From contig CAMHNQ010000006.1 of the NCBI GenBank assembly GCA_946186495.1, forward strand, positions 23,796-87,795: DNA of 64,000 nucleotides, read 5' to 3'. Each line of letters starts with the position of its first letter. Position 1 is the stretch's first letter. Origin of the DNA: an uncultured Bacteroidales bacterium. Lineage in GTDB: Bacteria > Bacteroidota > Bacteroidia > Bacteroidales > WCHB1-69. Of the stretch, positions 1-8,733 are shown piece after piece. The notes beneath the pieces were generated by a model, which did no database searches, had not been told where the DNA came from, and saw only the letters and a list, made by a program, of their open reading frames with translations. The translations under genes were made by a program, and so were the position numbers.

Positions 1-401
1 CCCCAGGCGAGCATACGGTCACGGTGCGCGCGTGGGACGTCAACAACAACAGTGCCGAACAGACGCTCTCGTTCAGGGTGATTAGCGAAGACAAACTGGA
101 ACTCAGCCATGTGCTGAACTATCCGAACCCGTTCACTTCACATACGGATTTCTTTTTCGAACACAACCAGCCAGGGGGGACGTTCGACATCCAAGTGAAC
201 ATCTACACAATTTCCGGAAAATTAGTGAGAACCCTTTACGACACTCAATACATGGAGGGTAATCGTTGCCGGGCCATCCCGTGGGATGGTCTCGACGATT
301 TCGGCGACAGGCTTGCAAGAGGCACCTATCTGTACCGATTGCGGGTGAAGAGTCAGGAAAGCAAAACGGCAGAGGTGATTGAAAAATTGGTCATTCTATA
401 A
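1..401 (+). CDS. porU: PorU, type IX secretion sortase (C-terminal fragment)
   Basis: The open frame runs in from before base 1 (first full codon at base 3) and ends at TAA 399-401, so only about the last 132 residues are present. They show a FlgD/Ig-like beta-sandwich ending: a YPNPF motif near the start, then ISGKLVRTL and a W-D-G-x-D-x-x-G-x-x-L-A-x-G-x-Y turn typical of C-terminal domains in type IX secretion proteins. The catalytic C25-type domain lies outside the window. Calling it PorU rather than another cargo rests on the next gene, porV; porU-porV adjacency is known in Porphyromonas. PorU is the surface sortase that removes cargo sorting domains and attaches lipopolysaccharide. An unrelated T9SS cargo is the alternative. 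Confidence 0.75.
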   Translation, partial: PGEHTVTVRAWDVNNNSAEQTLSFRVISEDKLELSHVLNYPNPFTSHTDFFFEHNQPGGTFDIQVNIYTISGKLVRTLYDTQYMEGNRCRAIPWDGLDDFGDRLARGTYLYRLRVKSQESKTAEVIEKLVIL

Positions 402-584
402 CGTTTAAGGATGAAATACGGATTCTATATTATTAATATTCAGCAATTTGATTTTCATCCGCAAGAAAAAGTGATTTTTTTTTTGAATCGATAAAATAAA
501 TCGGACAAGTGTACGTTTAGCCGAAAGTTTTTTTTTGAAATACACAAATAGTACAAACAATAAATTAAAAACTCTAAACCACCT
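402..584. other. AT-rich intergenic region between porU and porV
   Basis: The 183 bases hold several poly-T runs (around 473-483 and 529-536) and no open frame of note. I see no exact TAnnTTTG box. The nearest is TACGTTTA around 511-518, one base off, so a separate porV promoter is possible but not demonstrated. Confidence 0.4.
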
Positions 585-1850
585 ATGAGTAAGCAAATAA
601 CGAAAAAAGTAGTCGCAATTTTAACGTTAGTCTTCTTCATTTCCGGTGCGCGTGTGAGCGCACAATACGATCCCACTCAAGGGTCGAATTTTATAGGGCA
701 GGATTATCTGAATGCAATCACCACAGCGGTGCCGTTCTTGTCTATTGCTCCCGATTCCCGCGCCGGCGGAATGGGTGACATTGGTTGTGCCACTTCAACG
801 GACGGGAACTCACAAAGTTACAACCCTGCAAAGTATGCCTTCAGCAAAAATGAATTTGGATTCAGCGTTTCTTACAGTCCATGGCTTCGCAAACTGGTCA
901 ACGACATTAACTTGGCCTATTTAACTGGTTATTGGCGTATTACGGATATGGATGCCGTCGCGTTCTCCTTGCGTTATTTTTCATTGGGTGATATCGAGTT
1001 CATGGATGAGAACGGTGTTAAAATCAGCACACAAAACCCTAATGAGTTCGCCATTGACTTCACCTACTCCCGCAAGCTGATTGACCAACTCTCCATCGCC
1101 ATCACACCGCGCTTCATCTATTCCAACCTTACCGCCGGGCAGTTCGTGGGTGGCGAGGAGACCAAAGCCGGCCTGGCAGGCGCCGCCGACCTCTCCCTCT
1201 TCTACGAACAAGATTTTGACGTGAAAGGTTTTGAGAACACCACCTTGCGAGCCGGCCTCAGCATCTCGAACATGGGCAACAAAATGTCCTACTCCTCAGG
1301 AACATTGCGCCGCGACTTCCTGCCGACCAACTTAAAACTCGGTATCGGCTATGAAATGAACTTTGACGGTTTCAACAAGCTGACAGTCAATGGCGAATTG
1401 AACAAACTGCTTGTCCCCACAAACCCAATATATCTTCGCGACAGCATAACGGGTCGCATCGTCTATAACGAAGCTGGTGAACCTGTGATTGCCGCCGGCC
1501 GAAATCCCGATGTCTCCGTCCCACAGGGCATGATCCAGTCTTTCTACGACGCCCCTGGCGGATTCAAGGAGGAAATGCGTGAAATCATGTGGGCTCTGGG
1601 GGCTGAATACAGCTACCGCGACCTTTTCTTCGTACGTTTGGGGTATTTCCATGAGAGCCAATACAAAGGCAACCGCCAGTTCCTCTCCATCGGTGCCGGC
1701 ATTAAATACTCTGTGTTCGGAATTGATGTTTCCTATCTGATTGCCACCAAACAGTACCATCCGCTGGCTAACACGCTGCGTTTTACGCTCAACTTTGATT
1801 TCGTCTCCACAAACAAGAATGAGCTTAAGCAACAAGGGCGATTTAACTAA
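585..1850 (+). CDS. porV: PorV (LptO), type IX secretion outer-membrane shuttle
   Basis: 421 residues with a clear signal peptide (hydrophobic stretch about residues 10-25, cleavage before QYDPT). The mature N-terminus carries the PorV-family hallmarks NAITTAVPFLSIAPDSR and AGGMGD, followed by S-Y-N-P-A-K-Y. The rest alternates aromatic and polar residues as in a FadL-type 14-strand barrel. In the family, PorV takes folded cargo from the SprA/Sov translocon and delivers it to the PorU sortase at the cell surface. It follows porU directly. ATG 585 is chosen because it starts the signal peptide. Length fits the family (about 390-420 residues). Confidence 0.93.
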   Translation: MSKQITKKVVAILTLVFFISGARVSAQYDPTQGSNFIGQDYLNAITTAVPFLSIAPDSRAGGMGDIGCATSTDGNSQSYNPAKYAFSKNEFGFSVSYSPWLRKLVNDINLAYLTGYWRITDMDAVAFSLRYFSLGDIEFMDENGVKISTQNPNEFAIDFTYSRKLIDQLSIAITPRFIYSNLTAGQFVGGEETKAGLAGAADLSLFYEQDFDVKGFENTTLRAGLSISNMGNKMSYSSGTLRRDFLPTNLKLGIGYEMNFDGFNKLTVNGELNKLLVPTNPIYLRDSITGRIVYNEAGEPVIAAGRNPDVSVPQGMIQSFYDAPGGFKEEMREIMWALGAEYSYRDLFFVRLGYFHESQYKGNRQFLSIGAGIKYSVFGIDVSYLIATKQYHPLANTLRFTLNFDFVSTNKNELKQQGRFN

Positions 1851-1856
1851 CAGATT

Positions 1857-2336
1857 ATGACAGATTTTCGTGTAGGCTTCGGCTACGATTCGCATAGATT
1901 CACCCCCGGCAGACCCTTGGTCATCGGGGGTGTTGTCATTCCATACGAGCTGGGATTGGCCGCCCATTCCGACGGAGACGTGTTAATCCACGCCGTTTGC
2001 GACGCACTGCTTGGCGCGGCCGGACTTAAAGACATCGGCACCTATTTCCCGGACACGGATGACATGTGGAAAAACGTTGACAGTACGGTGCTGCTGGAGA
2101 AAGTAGTGGCTTTAGCGGCTGAAAAAGGATGGCATGTCAACAATCTGGACTGCACCCTTATCTTGGAGAAACCCAAAATGAAACCGCATGTTGACGCCAT
2201 CATAGACCGCCTCTCACAACTGTTGAAGGTGGACGCCGACCGTGTCGCAGTGAAGGCCAAAACCAATGAAAAGATGGGTTTCACCGGTGCCGGGGAGGGC
2301 ATTGCGGCGACAGCTGCCGTGAGCCTGGTCAGATAA
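1857..2336 (+). CDS. ispF: 2-C-methyl-D-erythritol 2,4-cyclodiphosphate synthase
   Basis: 159 residues, the usual size. The N-terminal GFGYDSHRF supplies the metal-binding Asp and His, AHSDGDVLIHAVCDALLG contains the second metal histidine, and the C-terminal KTNEKMGFTGAGEG is the family signature. The enzyme closes 4-diphosphocytidyl-methylerythritol 2-phosphate to the cyclic diphosphate in the MEP isoprenoid pathway, as a cytoplasmic trimer. It starts 6 bases after porV and is probably cotranscribed with it. Its 3' end overlaps the convergent phosphatase gene by 8 bases. Confidence 0.97.
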   Translation: MTDFRVGFGYDSHRFTPGRPLVIGGVVIPYELGLAAHSDGDVLIHAVCDALLGAAGLKDIGTYFPDTDDMWKNVDSTVLLEKVVALAAEKGWHVNNLDCTLILEKPKMKPHVDAIIDRLSQLLKVDADRVAVKAKTNEKMGFTGAGEGIAATAAVSLVR

Positions 2337-2973
2337 GTTCCAATAGTTCGTCAGGACGACGGATGATGTGTTCCGCCCCAGCCGCTTGCAATTCCTCCAA
2401 CGGCCGATAACCCCACAGCACACCAACGGAAGAGACTCCCGCGTTGTACGCCAGCTGCATGTCGGTGGCCGTGTCGCCCACATGCATGGTCTCTGACGGT
2501 TCGCAACCCGTCTCTTCAAGAATATCGTACAAAATTCGGGGATCTGGTTTCACAGGAATGCCATCGCGTTGTCCGAGAACCACGTCAAACCGGACTTCCG
2601 GAAAATACTTACGCATCAGCGGTTCCACTGCAAGATGCACTTTGTTTGTGGCCACTGCAATCTTCAATCCTCTCCCTTTCAATGAGAGAAGCAGCTCTGA
2701 AATTCCAGGATATGCAGCGGTCTTGTCCTCCTTGTGGATGTCATAATAGTCCACAAATTCCCGTTTGCAGGCTTCTATTCGAGACTCGCGCCGCTCCGGC
2801 TCGGGCAGTATGCGCTCAATTAGCTTGCGCACGCCGTCGCCTACAAAGTAGCGGTAAGCGTCAACGGGGTGCGTCGGAAAACCATGTTGAGACAGCACAT
2901 GGTTGGCCGAATCCGCAAGGTCTTCCAACGAATTGAGGAGGGTGCCGTCAAGGTCAAATACGATAAGGTTCAT
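2329..2973 (-). CDS. HAD-family phosphoglycolate phosphatase-like hydrolase
   Basis: 214 residues of the HAD superfamily. Motif I is FDLDGTLLNS with nucleophile Asp7 and Asp9, motif II is the AVATNK segment, motif III the Lys in VKPDP, and motif IV is HVGDTATDM. An alpha-helical cap lies between about residues 15 and 85, as in Gph/PpaX proteins. It probably removes the phosphate of 2-phosphoglycolate or another small phosphomonoester. The substrate cannot be read from the sequence, so no symbol is given. Three bases separate its ATG from a heptad repeat (2977-3018), which therefore lies in its leader. Confidence 0.88.
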   Translation of the reverse strand: MNLIVFDLDGTLLNSLEDLADSANHVLSQHGFPTHPVDAYRYFVGDGVRKLIERILPEPERRESRIEACKREFVDYYDIHKEDKTAAYPGISELLLSLKGRGLKIAVATNKVHLAVEPLMRKYFPEVRFDVVLGQRDGIPVKPDPRILYDILEETGCEPSETMHVGDTATDMQLAYNAGVSSVGVLWGYRPLEELQAAGAEHIIRRPDELLELI

Positions 2974-2976
2974 TAA

Positions 2977-3018
2977 ATGGTTAGTGGTTAATGGTTAGTG
3001 GTTAATGGTTAATGGTTA
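2977..3018. repeat. Heptad tandem repeat, (R)TGGTTA x6
   Basis: Six consecutive 7-bp units alternate ATGGTTA and GTGGTTA with no other variation. They lie immediately upstream of the gph-like start codon on the minus strand. This is the cleanest member of a family also seen at 5010, 7194, 34081, 56560, 58843, 59331, 59936 and 60874. Confidence 0.9.
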
Positions 3019-3052
3019 TCATAGGGGGTAGCGAATGGGGCTGAGAAAAGCT

Positions 3053-4048
3053 TCAAAGGGTGATGAGGTTTATTAAATCTTCGTAGGTTACATCGTGGAA
3101 ATAGTCGTTGATGCAAATGCCGGTCAACGCATCTGCAACGGATTGCTTGTCCAATCGGACGCCAATCAGCTGGTTTGCAAGTTCCTGAGGATCTTTTCCT
3201 GAGAAGAAATCGCCGTAAAATCGCAAATCGCATATGCAGCCCTCGCGAATGTCAGCCACGACTTGTACCGTACCACCCTTGGTGCGGACCTTCTTGTTCA
3301 TCGAATAGGCTGGCGACTTGCCGTAGTTCCACTCCCATGTTTGGTATTTCTGTTTGACCAACTGGTTGACCGCTTCCTCTTCTTCATCCCTAAGATTCTG
3401 TATATCAGCAAATACATTCTGCTTTAAGATAAATTCCATCAGATAGTCCCTGAACTCAAAGACTGTCATAGGGTATGGAAGATGGTCGGAAATGTTCGTC
3501 ACGCGGCTGCGGACAGATTTTACCGCTTTGTCATTGAATTTATCAGGATCGGCATTGAGGGCGTTAGCCAGATCCGACATTTGTGAGGAGAACAACAAGG
3601 TGCCATGCTCCAAAACACGATTACCGAAAAAAGCCATAGCGTTCCCGGAAATTTTAAGCCCATTGATTACCAAATCGTTGCGCCCTGAAAAAGAGGCAGG
3701 GATTCCCAATGAACGAAGCGCCTCGACAATCGGTTCCAGAAACTTCATAAAGTCGATCTCCTTTTTGCCATCCTCAACATTTTGGATGAAGGTGAAGTTG
3801 AGGTTTCCGGTGTCATGGAAGACCGCACCACCACCCGTCAACCTGCGTACCACATTGACACGATGGCGGTCAACGTATTCCTGGTTGATTTCGGCGACTG
3901 TGTTCTGATGCCGGCCTATGACTATGGTATTGTGATTCTGCCACAACATGAAGACATTGTCCGTTGTCTGTTGCAGAAGAAACTCCTCCACTGCCAGATT
4001 GTGGTAAGGGGAAGTGCTGTTGAGGGTGATGTAACGGATGTTTTGCAT
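3053..4048 (-). CDS. lplA: Lipoate-protein ligase A
   Basis: 331 residues. The lipoate-binding RRLTGGGAVFHD loop is at residues 69-79, and the lysine that contacts lipoyl-AMP is in NGLKISGNAMA (Lys133). A C-terminal accessory domain of about 80 residues (from about 245) is present, as in full-length LplA. It activates free lipoate with ATP and transfers it to the lysine of lipoyl domains (2-oxoacid dehydrogenases, GcvH), so it is a salvage enzyme. None of its acceptor proteins is encoded here. The radical SAM gene lies 24 bases upstream on the same strand and could be cotranscribed. Confidence 0.93.
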   Translation of the reverse strand: MQNIRYITLNSTSPYHNLAVEEFLLQQTTDNVFMLWQNHNTIVIGRHQNTVAEINQEYVDRHRVNVVRRLTGGGAVFHDTGNLNFTFIQNVEDGKKEIDFMKFLEPIVEALRSLGIPASFSGRNDLVINGLKISGNAMAFFGNRVLEHGTLLFSSQMSDLANALNADPDKFNDKAVKSVRSRVTNISDHLPYPMTVFEFRDYLMEFILKQNVFADIQNLRDEEEEAVNQLVKQKYQTWEWNYGKSPAYSMNKKVRTKGGTVQVVADIREGCICDLRFYGDFFSGKDPQELANQLIGVRLDKQSVADALTGICINDYFHDVTYEDLINLITL

Positions 4049-4072
4049 TCTTGACTATAACTATGATAATGA

Positions 4073-4969
4073 TTATCCTCTTAAATTCAGGCCGGCGAGC
4101 AGGATATCGGGGCAGAAATCCATGACAGAGCGCATTTCGCCGGCCATGCAGAATCCGCATTGTCCGCAGACTCCCGCGCTTTTGCCCACGCATTCTGGAA
4201 GGCGCGTGCCATCGGGCAGGTTGTAGTTGCACATCCAACAGGCCTTTTCAAACGAGAGATCCTTCATGCGTTTCAGTCCGGAAACGGAGTTCATGATGGG
4301 TCTCCGCTTCTTTTTCTGCTCTATCAGCCTGTCTATCAGTTTAATTCGTTTATCCCAGTCCAAAACCAGGGGGTCTTCTTCCTTAAAGAATGCAGGGGTG
4401 TAAAAGTTGAAAGCGATGCTCCTAAAGGATGGATGATTCTCCACGAAACGAAGTGTATCCATGACATTGACATAATTGTTGGCATCGATGACCATGTTGG
4501 CGCTCAAGGCTTTATGCCCACAGCTGTCAACGTTTTTCACCAACTTGTCGAAAGTGCCTTGCCCTCGCACAGTATCGTGGAACTCATGAATACCGTCCAT
4601 ACTGACCCATATCGAATTGGCCTTGAGGCCGTCAAAGGGCTGTTGCGCATTGTTGGTGACGGTGGTGGTAAAGAAACCGATGTCGTGCGCCAGGTCGATG
4701 AGATCGTTGAGCCGCCAGTCGACATCACGCCAGAGAGTGGGTTCCCCGCCTTCGAAATCAACGAATCGGGATCCCAAGTCGTAGGAGTACTGCAGTTCCT
4801 CGCGGATCTGCCCGTAGCTTTTCACCGTCGGATGCTCATGGTCATACACACTACAATGCGAACACGACAGGTTGCACTGGTTGGTGATGAACAGCACGGT
4901 CTGCAGAGGTTTTCGCCGCTTCAGGAACTTCGTCTGGAAGTACCAACTTCCCAAGTAGAAAATCATCAT
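4073..4969 (-). CDS. Radical SAM protein with C-terminal seven-cysteine cluster
   Basis: 298 residues. CNLSCSHC (Cys32, 36, 39) is the radical SAM cluster motif; FEGGEPTLW (residues 72-80) is the SAM-binding GGE motif. After the partial barrel, the C-terminus has seven cysteines (244, 247, 260, 268, 271, 274, 286) spaced C-x2-C-x12-C-x7-C-x2-C-x2-C-x11-C, which resembles a SPASM/Twitch auxiliary-cluster domain without matching a pattern I can name. The N-terminus is hydrophobic and aromatic (residues 1-15). Substrate unknown. It is followed by lplA and is divergent from the DPP5-like gene. A peptide-modifying enzyme or an HpnH/PqqE-like enzyme are both possible. Confidence 0.85.
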   Translation of the reverse strand: MMIFYLGSWYFQTKFLKRRKPLQTVLFITNQCNLSCSHCSVYDHEHPTVKSYGQIREELQYSYDLGSRFVDFEGGEPTLWRDVDWRLNDLIDLAHDIGFFTTTVTNNAQQPFDGLKANSIWVSMDGIHEFHDTVRGQGTFDKLVKNVDSCGHKALSANMVIDANNYVNVMDTLRFVENHPSFRSIAFNFYTPAFFKEEDPLVLDWDKRIKLIDRLIEQKKKRRPIMNSVSGLKRMKDLSFEKACWMCNYNLPDGTRLPECVGKSAGVCGQCGFCMAGEMRSVMDFCPDILLAGLNLRG

Positions 4970-4992
4970 GCCAATTTATTATTTATGGGCGG

Positions 4993-5000
4993 CAAAGATA
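4993..5000 (-). promoter_or_regulatory. -7 box for the radical SAM gene
   Basis: TATCTTTG on the minus strand, 24 bases before the start codon; matches TAnnTTTG. No good -33 TTG at normal spacing. Confidence 0.6.
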
Positions 5001-5009
5001 GCAATTTTA

Positions 5010-5023
5010 CAGTTAGCGGTTAT
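5010..5023. repeat. Short heptad repeat, two units
   Basis: CAGTTAG followed by CGGTTAT, in the divergent promoter region. Too short to be convincing alone; it matches the units at 7194. Confidence 0.4.
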
Positions 5024-5036
5024 TTGTCAAAAGAAG

Positions 5037-5069
5037 TTGGCATTTGTATATGGAAAAAGTGTATTTTTG
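5037..5069 (+). promoter_or_regulatory. Promoter for the DPP5-like peptidase
   Basis: TTG at 5037-5039, 22 bases, then TATTTTTG at 5062-5069. Both elements and the spacing fit the Bacteroidota -33/-7 consensus. The box lies downstream of an in-frame upstream ATG (5044), which argues that translation starts at 5113. Confidence 0.7.
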
Positions 5070-5112
5070 CCCTCCAAATGTCGGAAATATCACGTACATA
5101 TATATAATTGTA

Positions 5113-7200
5113 ATGAAGAAAGTTCTTTTCGGTTTATCATTGATTATGATAATGGCAAGTAGTTGTAAACAAGCAAAAAATGAGACAAAGACGGCGCTTA
5201 TAGACAAAGAGAGCCGCGAGACACCCGACTTCTCGAAGGGCGTGATGGATGAGAAAATCCTCTGGTATCTCGGTCGCCTGGGCGACGTGCAGGTGTCGCC
5301 TGACGGTCAGACGCTGCTTTATGCAGTGACCTACTACGACTACCGGGCCAACAAAGGGAACACAGAATTGTACACGATGCCTGCAACGGGAGGCAATCCC
5401 ACACGAATCACCGTTACCGAGGAGAACGAGTTTCAGCCTATATGGCGGCCCGACGGCAAGAAAATCGCCTATCTCTTCCCGACTGAACAGGGCATGCAGA
5501 TTTGGGAATCCGACCCTGACGGCAAGAACGCCAAGGCAATTTCCAATGTTGACGGGGACATCAACGGGTTCAGCTATGCTCCAGACATGAAGCATATCTG
5601 TTACTTTAAGAATGTCCAACTCGAACCCACGATTGTCCAACGGTACGAGGATCTGCCAGAGGCAGACGCCATGATTTACGACGACCTCATGTACCGGCAC
5701 TGGAACTATTGGGCCGACGGCTCCTACAGCCATCTTTTCGTGGCCGACTACCCATCCATGGAAAACACTGTCGATCTGTTGGAAGGCCAGAAGTTCCATT
5801 GCCCGAATCCGCCTTTCGGAGGCATGGAGGCTGTTTCGTGGCATCCTGACGGGAGAATGCTCGTCTACACCTGCAAGAAATTGACAGGAAAGGCGTTTGC
5901 CGAAAGCACCAACACGGACATCTATCTCTACGACTTAGGCTCACAAACAACGCAAAACCTGACAGCGTTCAACAAAGGCTATGACATGGACCCGGTCATT
6001 TCACCCGATGGGAAAAAAATGGTATGGTGGAATATGAAGACCGACGGATTCGAGTCGGAAAAACACAGTCTGATGATGTACGACTTCCAATCGAACACAG
6101 CCGAGGACTACAGCACTGACTTCGACCAGGATGCCACCAATTTCGCTTGGAGTGAGGACAGCCGCACGGTCTATTTCATCAGCTGCAAGGAAGCCACGCA
6201 TCAAGTTTACAAGTTAGACGTGGAATCCCGAATCATTGAGCAGCTTACAGAGGGCGACTATGACTATAACACGGTACAAGTTGACGGAGACCAATTGATA
6301 GTCACTCGAACCACACATGCTTGCCCGTCAGAGATCTACACCGTGGAATTAAAGGGGAATTCCGTCAAGCAACTCAGCTTCATCAATCAGGATGTATTGG
6401 ACAAGATCACACCGGCTCAGTCGGTGAAGCGCTGGGTAAAGACCACCGACGGCAAGCAGATGCTCGTGTGGGTGATTCTGCCTCCTAATTTCGACCCCAC
6501 AAAGAAATATCCAGCCCTGCTTTATTGCCAAGGCGGCCCGCAATCCTCGGTCAGCCAGTTCTTTTCCTATCGTTGGAACTTCCAGATGATGGCGGCTCAC
6601 GACTACATCATCGTGGCACCTAACCGCAGGGGAGTGCCCGGTTTCGGCAGCGAGTGGAATGACCAGATCAGCGGCGACTATGGCGGTCAGAACATGAAGG
6701 ACTACCTTGCCGCCATCGACGACGTGGCGAAGGAGACCTATGTGGATGAAAACAGATTGGGCTGCGTAGGCGCCAGCTACGGCGGATTCAGCGTCTATTG
6801 GCTTGCAGGGCATCACCAGAAACGTTTCAAGGCATTCATCGCCCATTGCGGAATGTTCAATCTGGAGAGCTGGTACGGCACCACCGAAGAACTCTTCTTC
6901 GCCAACCACGACATTGAGGGCGCCTATTGGCAGAAACCGATGCCGAGCACCTACAACATCTCTCCGCACAAGTTCGTGGGCAACTGGGACACCCCGATAC
7001 TGGTAATCCACGGCGGGAAGGACTTCCGAATCCCCTACACCGAAGGTATGCAAGCTTTCGACGCTGCGCAGATGCAGGGCATCCCGAGCCGATTCCTCTA
7101 TTTCCCGGAAGAGTGCCATTTCGTGTCAAAACCGCAGAATTCCATGCTTTGGCAAAGGGAATTTTTCAGATGGCTCGACCAATGGCTGAAAAACAGTTAG
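5113..7200 (+). CDS. DPP5-like dipeptidyl-peptidase (S9 family), lipoprotein
   Basis: 695 residues from ATG 5113. This start is preferred to an in-frame ATG at 5044 because it opens a lipoprotein signal (MKKVLFGLSLIMIMASSC, lipidated Cys18) and follows the -7 box at 5062. The N-terminal half is a beta-propeller with WD40/PD40-type repeats (SPDGQTLLYAV, RPDGKKIAYLF, SPDGKKMVWW). The C-terminal alpha/beta-hydrolase has GASYGG with Ser555, Asp637 in HGGKDF and His669 in ECHF. The stretches CQGGPQ and RRGVPGFG closely resemble Porphyromonas DPP5 as I remember it. DPP5 releases dipeptides from peptides in the periplasm. The stop codon is part of a heptad repeat. Confidence 0.9.
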   Translation: MKKVLFGLSLIMIMASSCKQAKNETKTALIDKESRETPDFSKGVMDEKILWYLGRLGDVQVSPDGQTLLYAVTYYDYRANKGNTELYTMPATGGNPTRITVTEENEFQPIWRPDGKKIAYLFPTEQGMQIWESDPDGKNAKAISNVDGDINGFSYAPDMKHICYFKNVQLEPTIVQRYEDLPEADAMIYDDLMYRHWNYWADGSYSHLFVADYPSMENTVDLLEGQKFHCPNPPFGGMEAVSWHPDGRMLVYTCKKLTGKAFAESTNTDIYLYDLGSQTTQNLTAFNKGYDMDPVISPDGKKMVWWNMKTDGFESEKHSLMMYDFQSNTAEDYSTDFDQDATNFAWSEDSRTVYFISCKEATHQVYKLDVESRIIEQLTEGDYDYNTVQVDGDQLIVTRTTHACPSEIYTVELKGNSVKQLSFINQDVLDKITPAQSVKRWVKTTDGKQMLVWVILPPNFDPTKKYPALLYCQGGPQSSVSQFFSYRWNFQMMAAHDYIIVAPNRRGVPGFGSEWNDQISGDYGGQNMKDYLAAIDDVAKETYVDENRLGCVGASYGGFSVYWLAGHHQKRFKAFIAHCGMFNLESWYGTTEELFFANHDIEGAYWQKPMPSTYNISPHKFVGNWDTPILVIHGGKDFRIPYTEGMQAFDAAQMQGIPSRFLYFPEECHFVSKPQNSMLWQREFFRWLDQWLKNS

Positions 7201-7214
7201 CAGTTAGCCGTTGT
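7194..7214. repeat. Heptad repeat containing the upstream stop codon
   Basis: CAGTTAG, CAGTTAG, CCGTTGT. The TAG of the DPP5-like gene (7198-7200) is the end of the first unit, and the permease start codon follows at once. Confidence 0.65.
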
Positions 7215-7215
7215 G

Positions 7216-8349
7216 ATGAAAGTGTTTGAACAGTTCAAGGGGATTGCCGAGCATTTCCGGGAAAAGACAGGCTGGAAAATCATTGACGGCTATCTGCTCA
7301 GGAAGATGCTGGGCACCGTAGTGTTCGCCATCTCGCTGCTGATGGTCATCGTGGTGGTATTCGACGTGTCCGAAAACATCCAACGCTTCATCAGCCACAA
7401 CATTCCCGCGAAAACAGTCATCACCGACTACTATTTCAATTTCATTCCCTATTTCATCAACCTGTTCATCCCTCTCTTCACTTTCATCAGCGTGATTTGG
7501 TTTACTTCCAAGCTCTCTTCACGAAACGAGATCATCTCCATCTTTGACAACGGAATAAGCTTCAACCGGATGCTGGTTCCCTATGTGACCGGTGCTTTGG
7601 TCATCATGATTCTTTCTTTGGTTTTGGCAAACTTTATCGTGCCGAACACCAACAAAAAACTGAACGATTTCAAATACCAGTATTTCGGCCGCAAATATAT
7701 TGCCACTACCTATTTGCATGTGAAGAATTCCAAGAACAGCTATGTTTTTGTGGAACGTTGGGACAAGATGGAGGCTGTCGGCTATAATTTCACATATGAG
7801 GAATTTGACAGTTCCTCTATGAAACTGAAAATTTCTGCTCAAACAATCGATTTCGACGAAAGCACGCAACAGTGGCGGATGCACAAATACACGAAGCGCG
7901 TAATCACCCCTGAAGGGACGGAACTCTTCTTTCAAGGCGAGGAGTTTGACACAACACTGAACATTCATCCCCGAAACCTGTATCAGGATGCGTTTGTCAG
8001 TGAAACGATGTCCTACAAGGAGTTGAGGCGTTTCATAAAAGAGGAAAAACTACGTGGGTCGGCTTTGTTGGCCAACTATCAGATTGAGCAGCATAAGCGT
8101 CTGGCCAACCCGGTCGGAATCCTGATTATGACCCTGTTGGGCGTGAGCGTCTCCTGCCGGAAGTCCACGCGCGGCGTCGGCGTGCACGTCTTCATCGGCA
8201 TGGGATTGGCATTCACTTTCATCTTCCTCCAACAAATATCCACGGTATTCTCGGTATCCGGCGGACTGCCTCCTATACTCGGCACGTGGTTCCCGAATAT
8301 CATCTTCTTAGTGATTACAATTATCATGTTGAAAATGACCCCGAAGTAG
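7216..8349 (+). CDS. LptF/LptG (YjgP/YjgQ) family permease
   Basis: 377 residues from ATG 7216; a GTG one codon earlier is the alternative. Three N-terminal membrane helices (about residues 27-47, 72-92 and 110-130), a periplasmic beta-rich domain (about 150-270) and three C-terminal helices (about 295-375) give the LptF/G architecture. In the family, two such permeases plus LptB extract lipopolysaccharide from the inner membrane and pass it to LptC/A. Bacteroidota often have a single-gene or scattered arrangement, so which of F or G this represents is not decided. It lies 15 bases after the DPP5-like gene. Confidence 0.9.
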   Translation: MKVFEQFKGIAEHFREKTGWKIIDGYLLRKMLGTVVFAISLLMVIVVVFDVSENIQRFISHNIPAKTVITDYYFNFIPYFINLFIPLFTFISVIWFTSKLSSRNEIISIFDNGISFNRMLVPYVTGALVIMILSLVLANFIVPNTNKKLNDFKYQYFGRKYIATTYLHVKNSKNSYVFVERWDKMEAVGYNFTYEEFDSSSMKLKISAQTIDFDESTQQWRMHKYTKRVITPEGTELFFQGEEFDTTLNIHPRNLYQDAFVSETMSYKELRRFIKEEKLRGSALLANYQIEQHKRLANPVGILIMTLLGVSVSCRKSTRGVGVHVFIGMGLAFTFIFLQQISTVFSVSGGLPPILGTWFPNIIFLVITIIMLKMTPK

Positions 8350-8376
8350 ATTTGGGGCTTTAATGCTACTTATATT

Positions 8377-8733
8377 ATGAAAATGACAACTATTATTTTG
8401 AAAAGGATGACCTTTTACGCATATCACGGCTGTTTCGAAGAAGAACAGCGGATTGGGACACATTTCACCGCAGATGTGACACTCACCTATGACGCAGAAG
8501 CCGCCGTGGAGAGTGATGACGTGATGGATTCCGTAAATTATCAGTTGGTTTACAAGACAATACAACGAGTAATCAACGAACCGCGGCATCTTATTGAAAC
8601 CGTTGCCGACCACATCGTCCGCGACATCAAGAAAGATTTTCCGCAAGTGCATCATGTGACAGTGCAACTCTGCAAACTTAACCCGCCCTTGGACGGCAAA
8701 ACCGAATATGTGGCGGTGCAAATGGAAGGATGA
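8377..8733 (+). CDS. folB: Dihydroneopterin aldolase
   Basis: 118 residues, the normal family length. FYAYHGCFEEEQRIGTHF at the N-terminus and ETVADHI in the middle are the conserved pterin-binding segments, and the C-terminus keeps K-L-N-P-P. It converts dihydroneopterin to 6-hydroxymethyl-dihydropterin plus glycolaldehyde in folate synthesis, as a cytoplasmic octamer. It overlaps aroB by the ATGA tetranucleotide, so the two are translationally coupled. Confidence 0.95.
   Translation: MKMTTIILKRMTFYAYHGCFEEEQRIGTHFTADVTLTYDAEAAVESDDVMDSVNYQLVYKTIQRVINEPRHLIETVADHIVRDIKKDFPQVHHVTVQLCKLNPPLDGKTEYVAVQMEG

Noticed and set aside
4160..5107. Open frame opposite the radical SAM gene (315 codons)
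   Set aside because: The minus-strand frame contains the radical SAM motifs and a promoter; the plus frame runs through that promoter.
5044..5112. Earlier start for the DPP5-like gene
   Set aside because: The -7 box lies inside this stretch, and the lipoprotein signal begins only at 5113.
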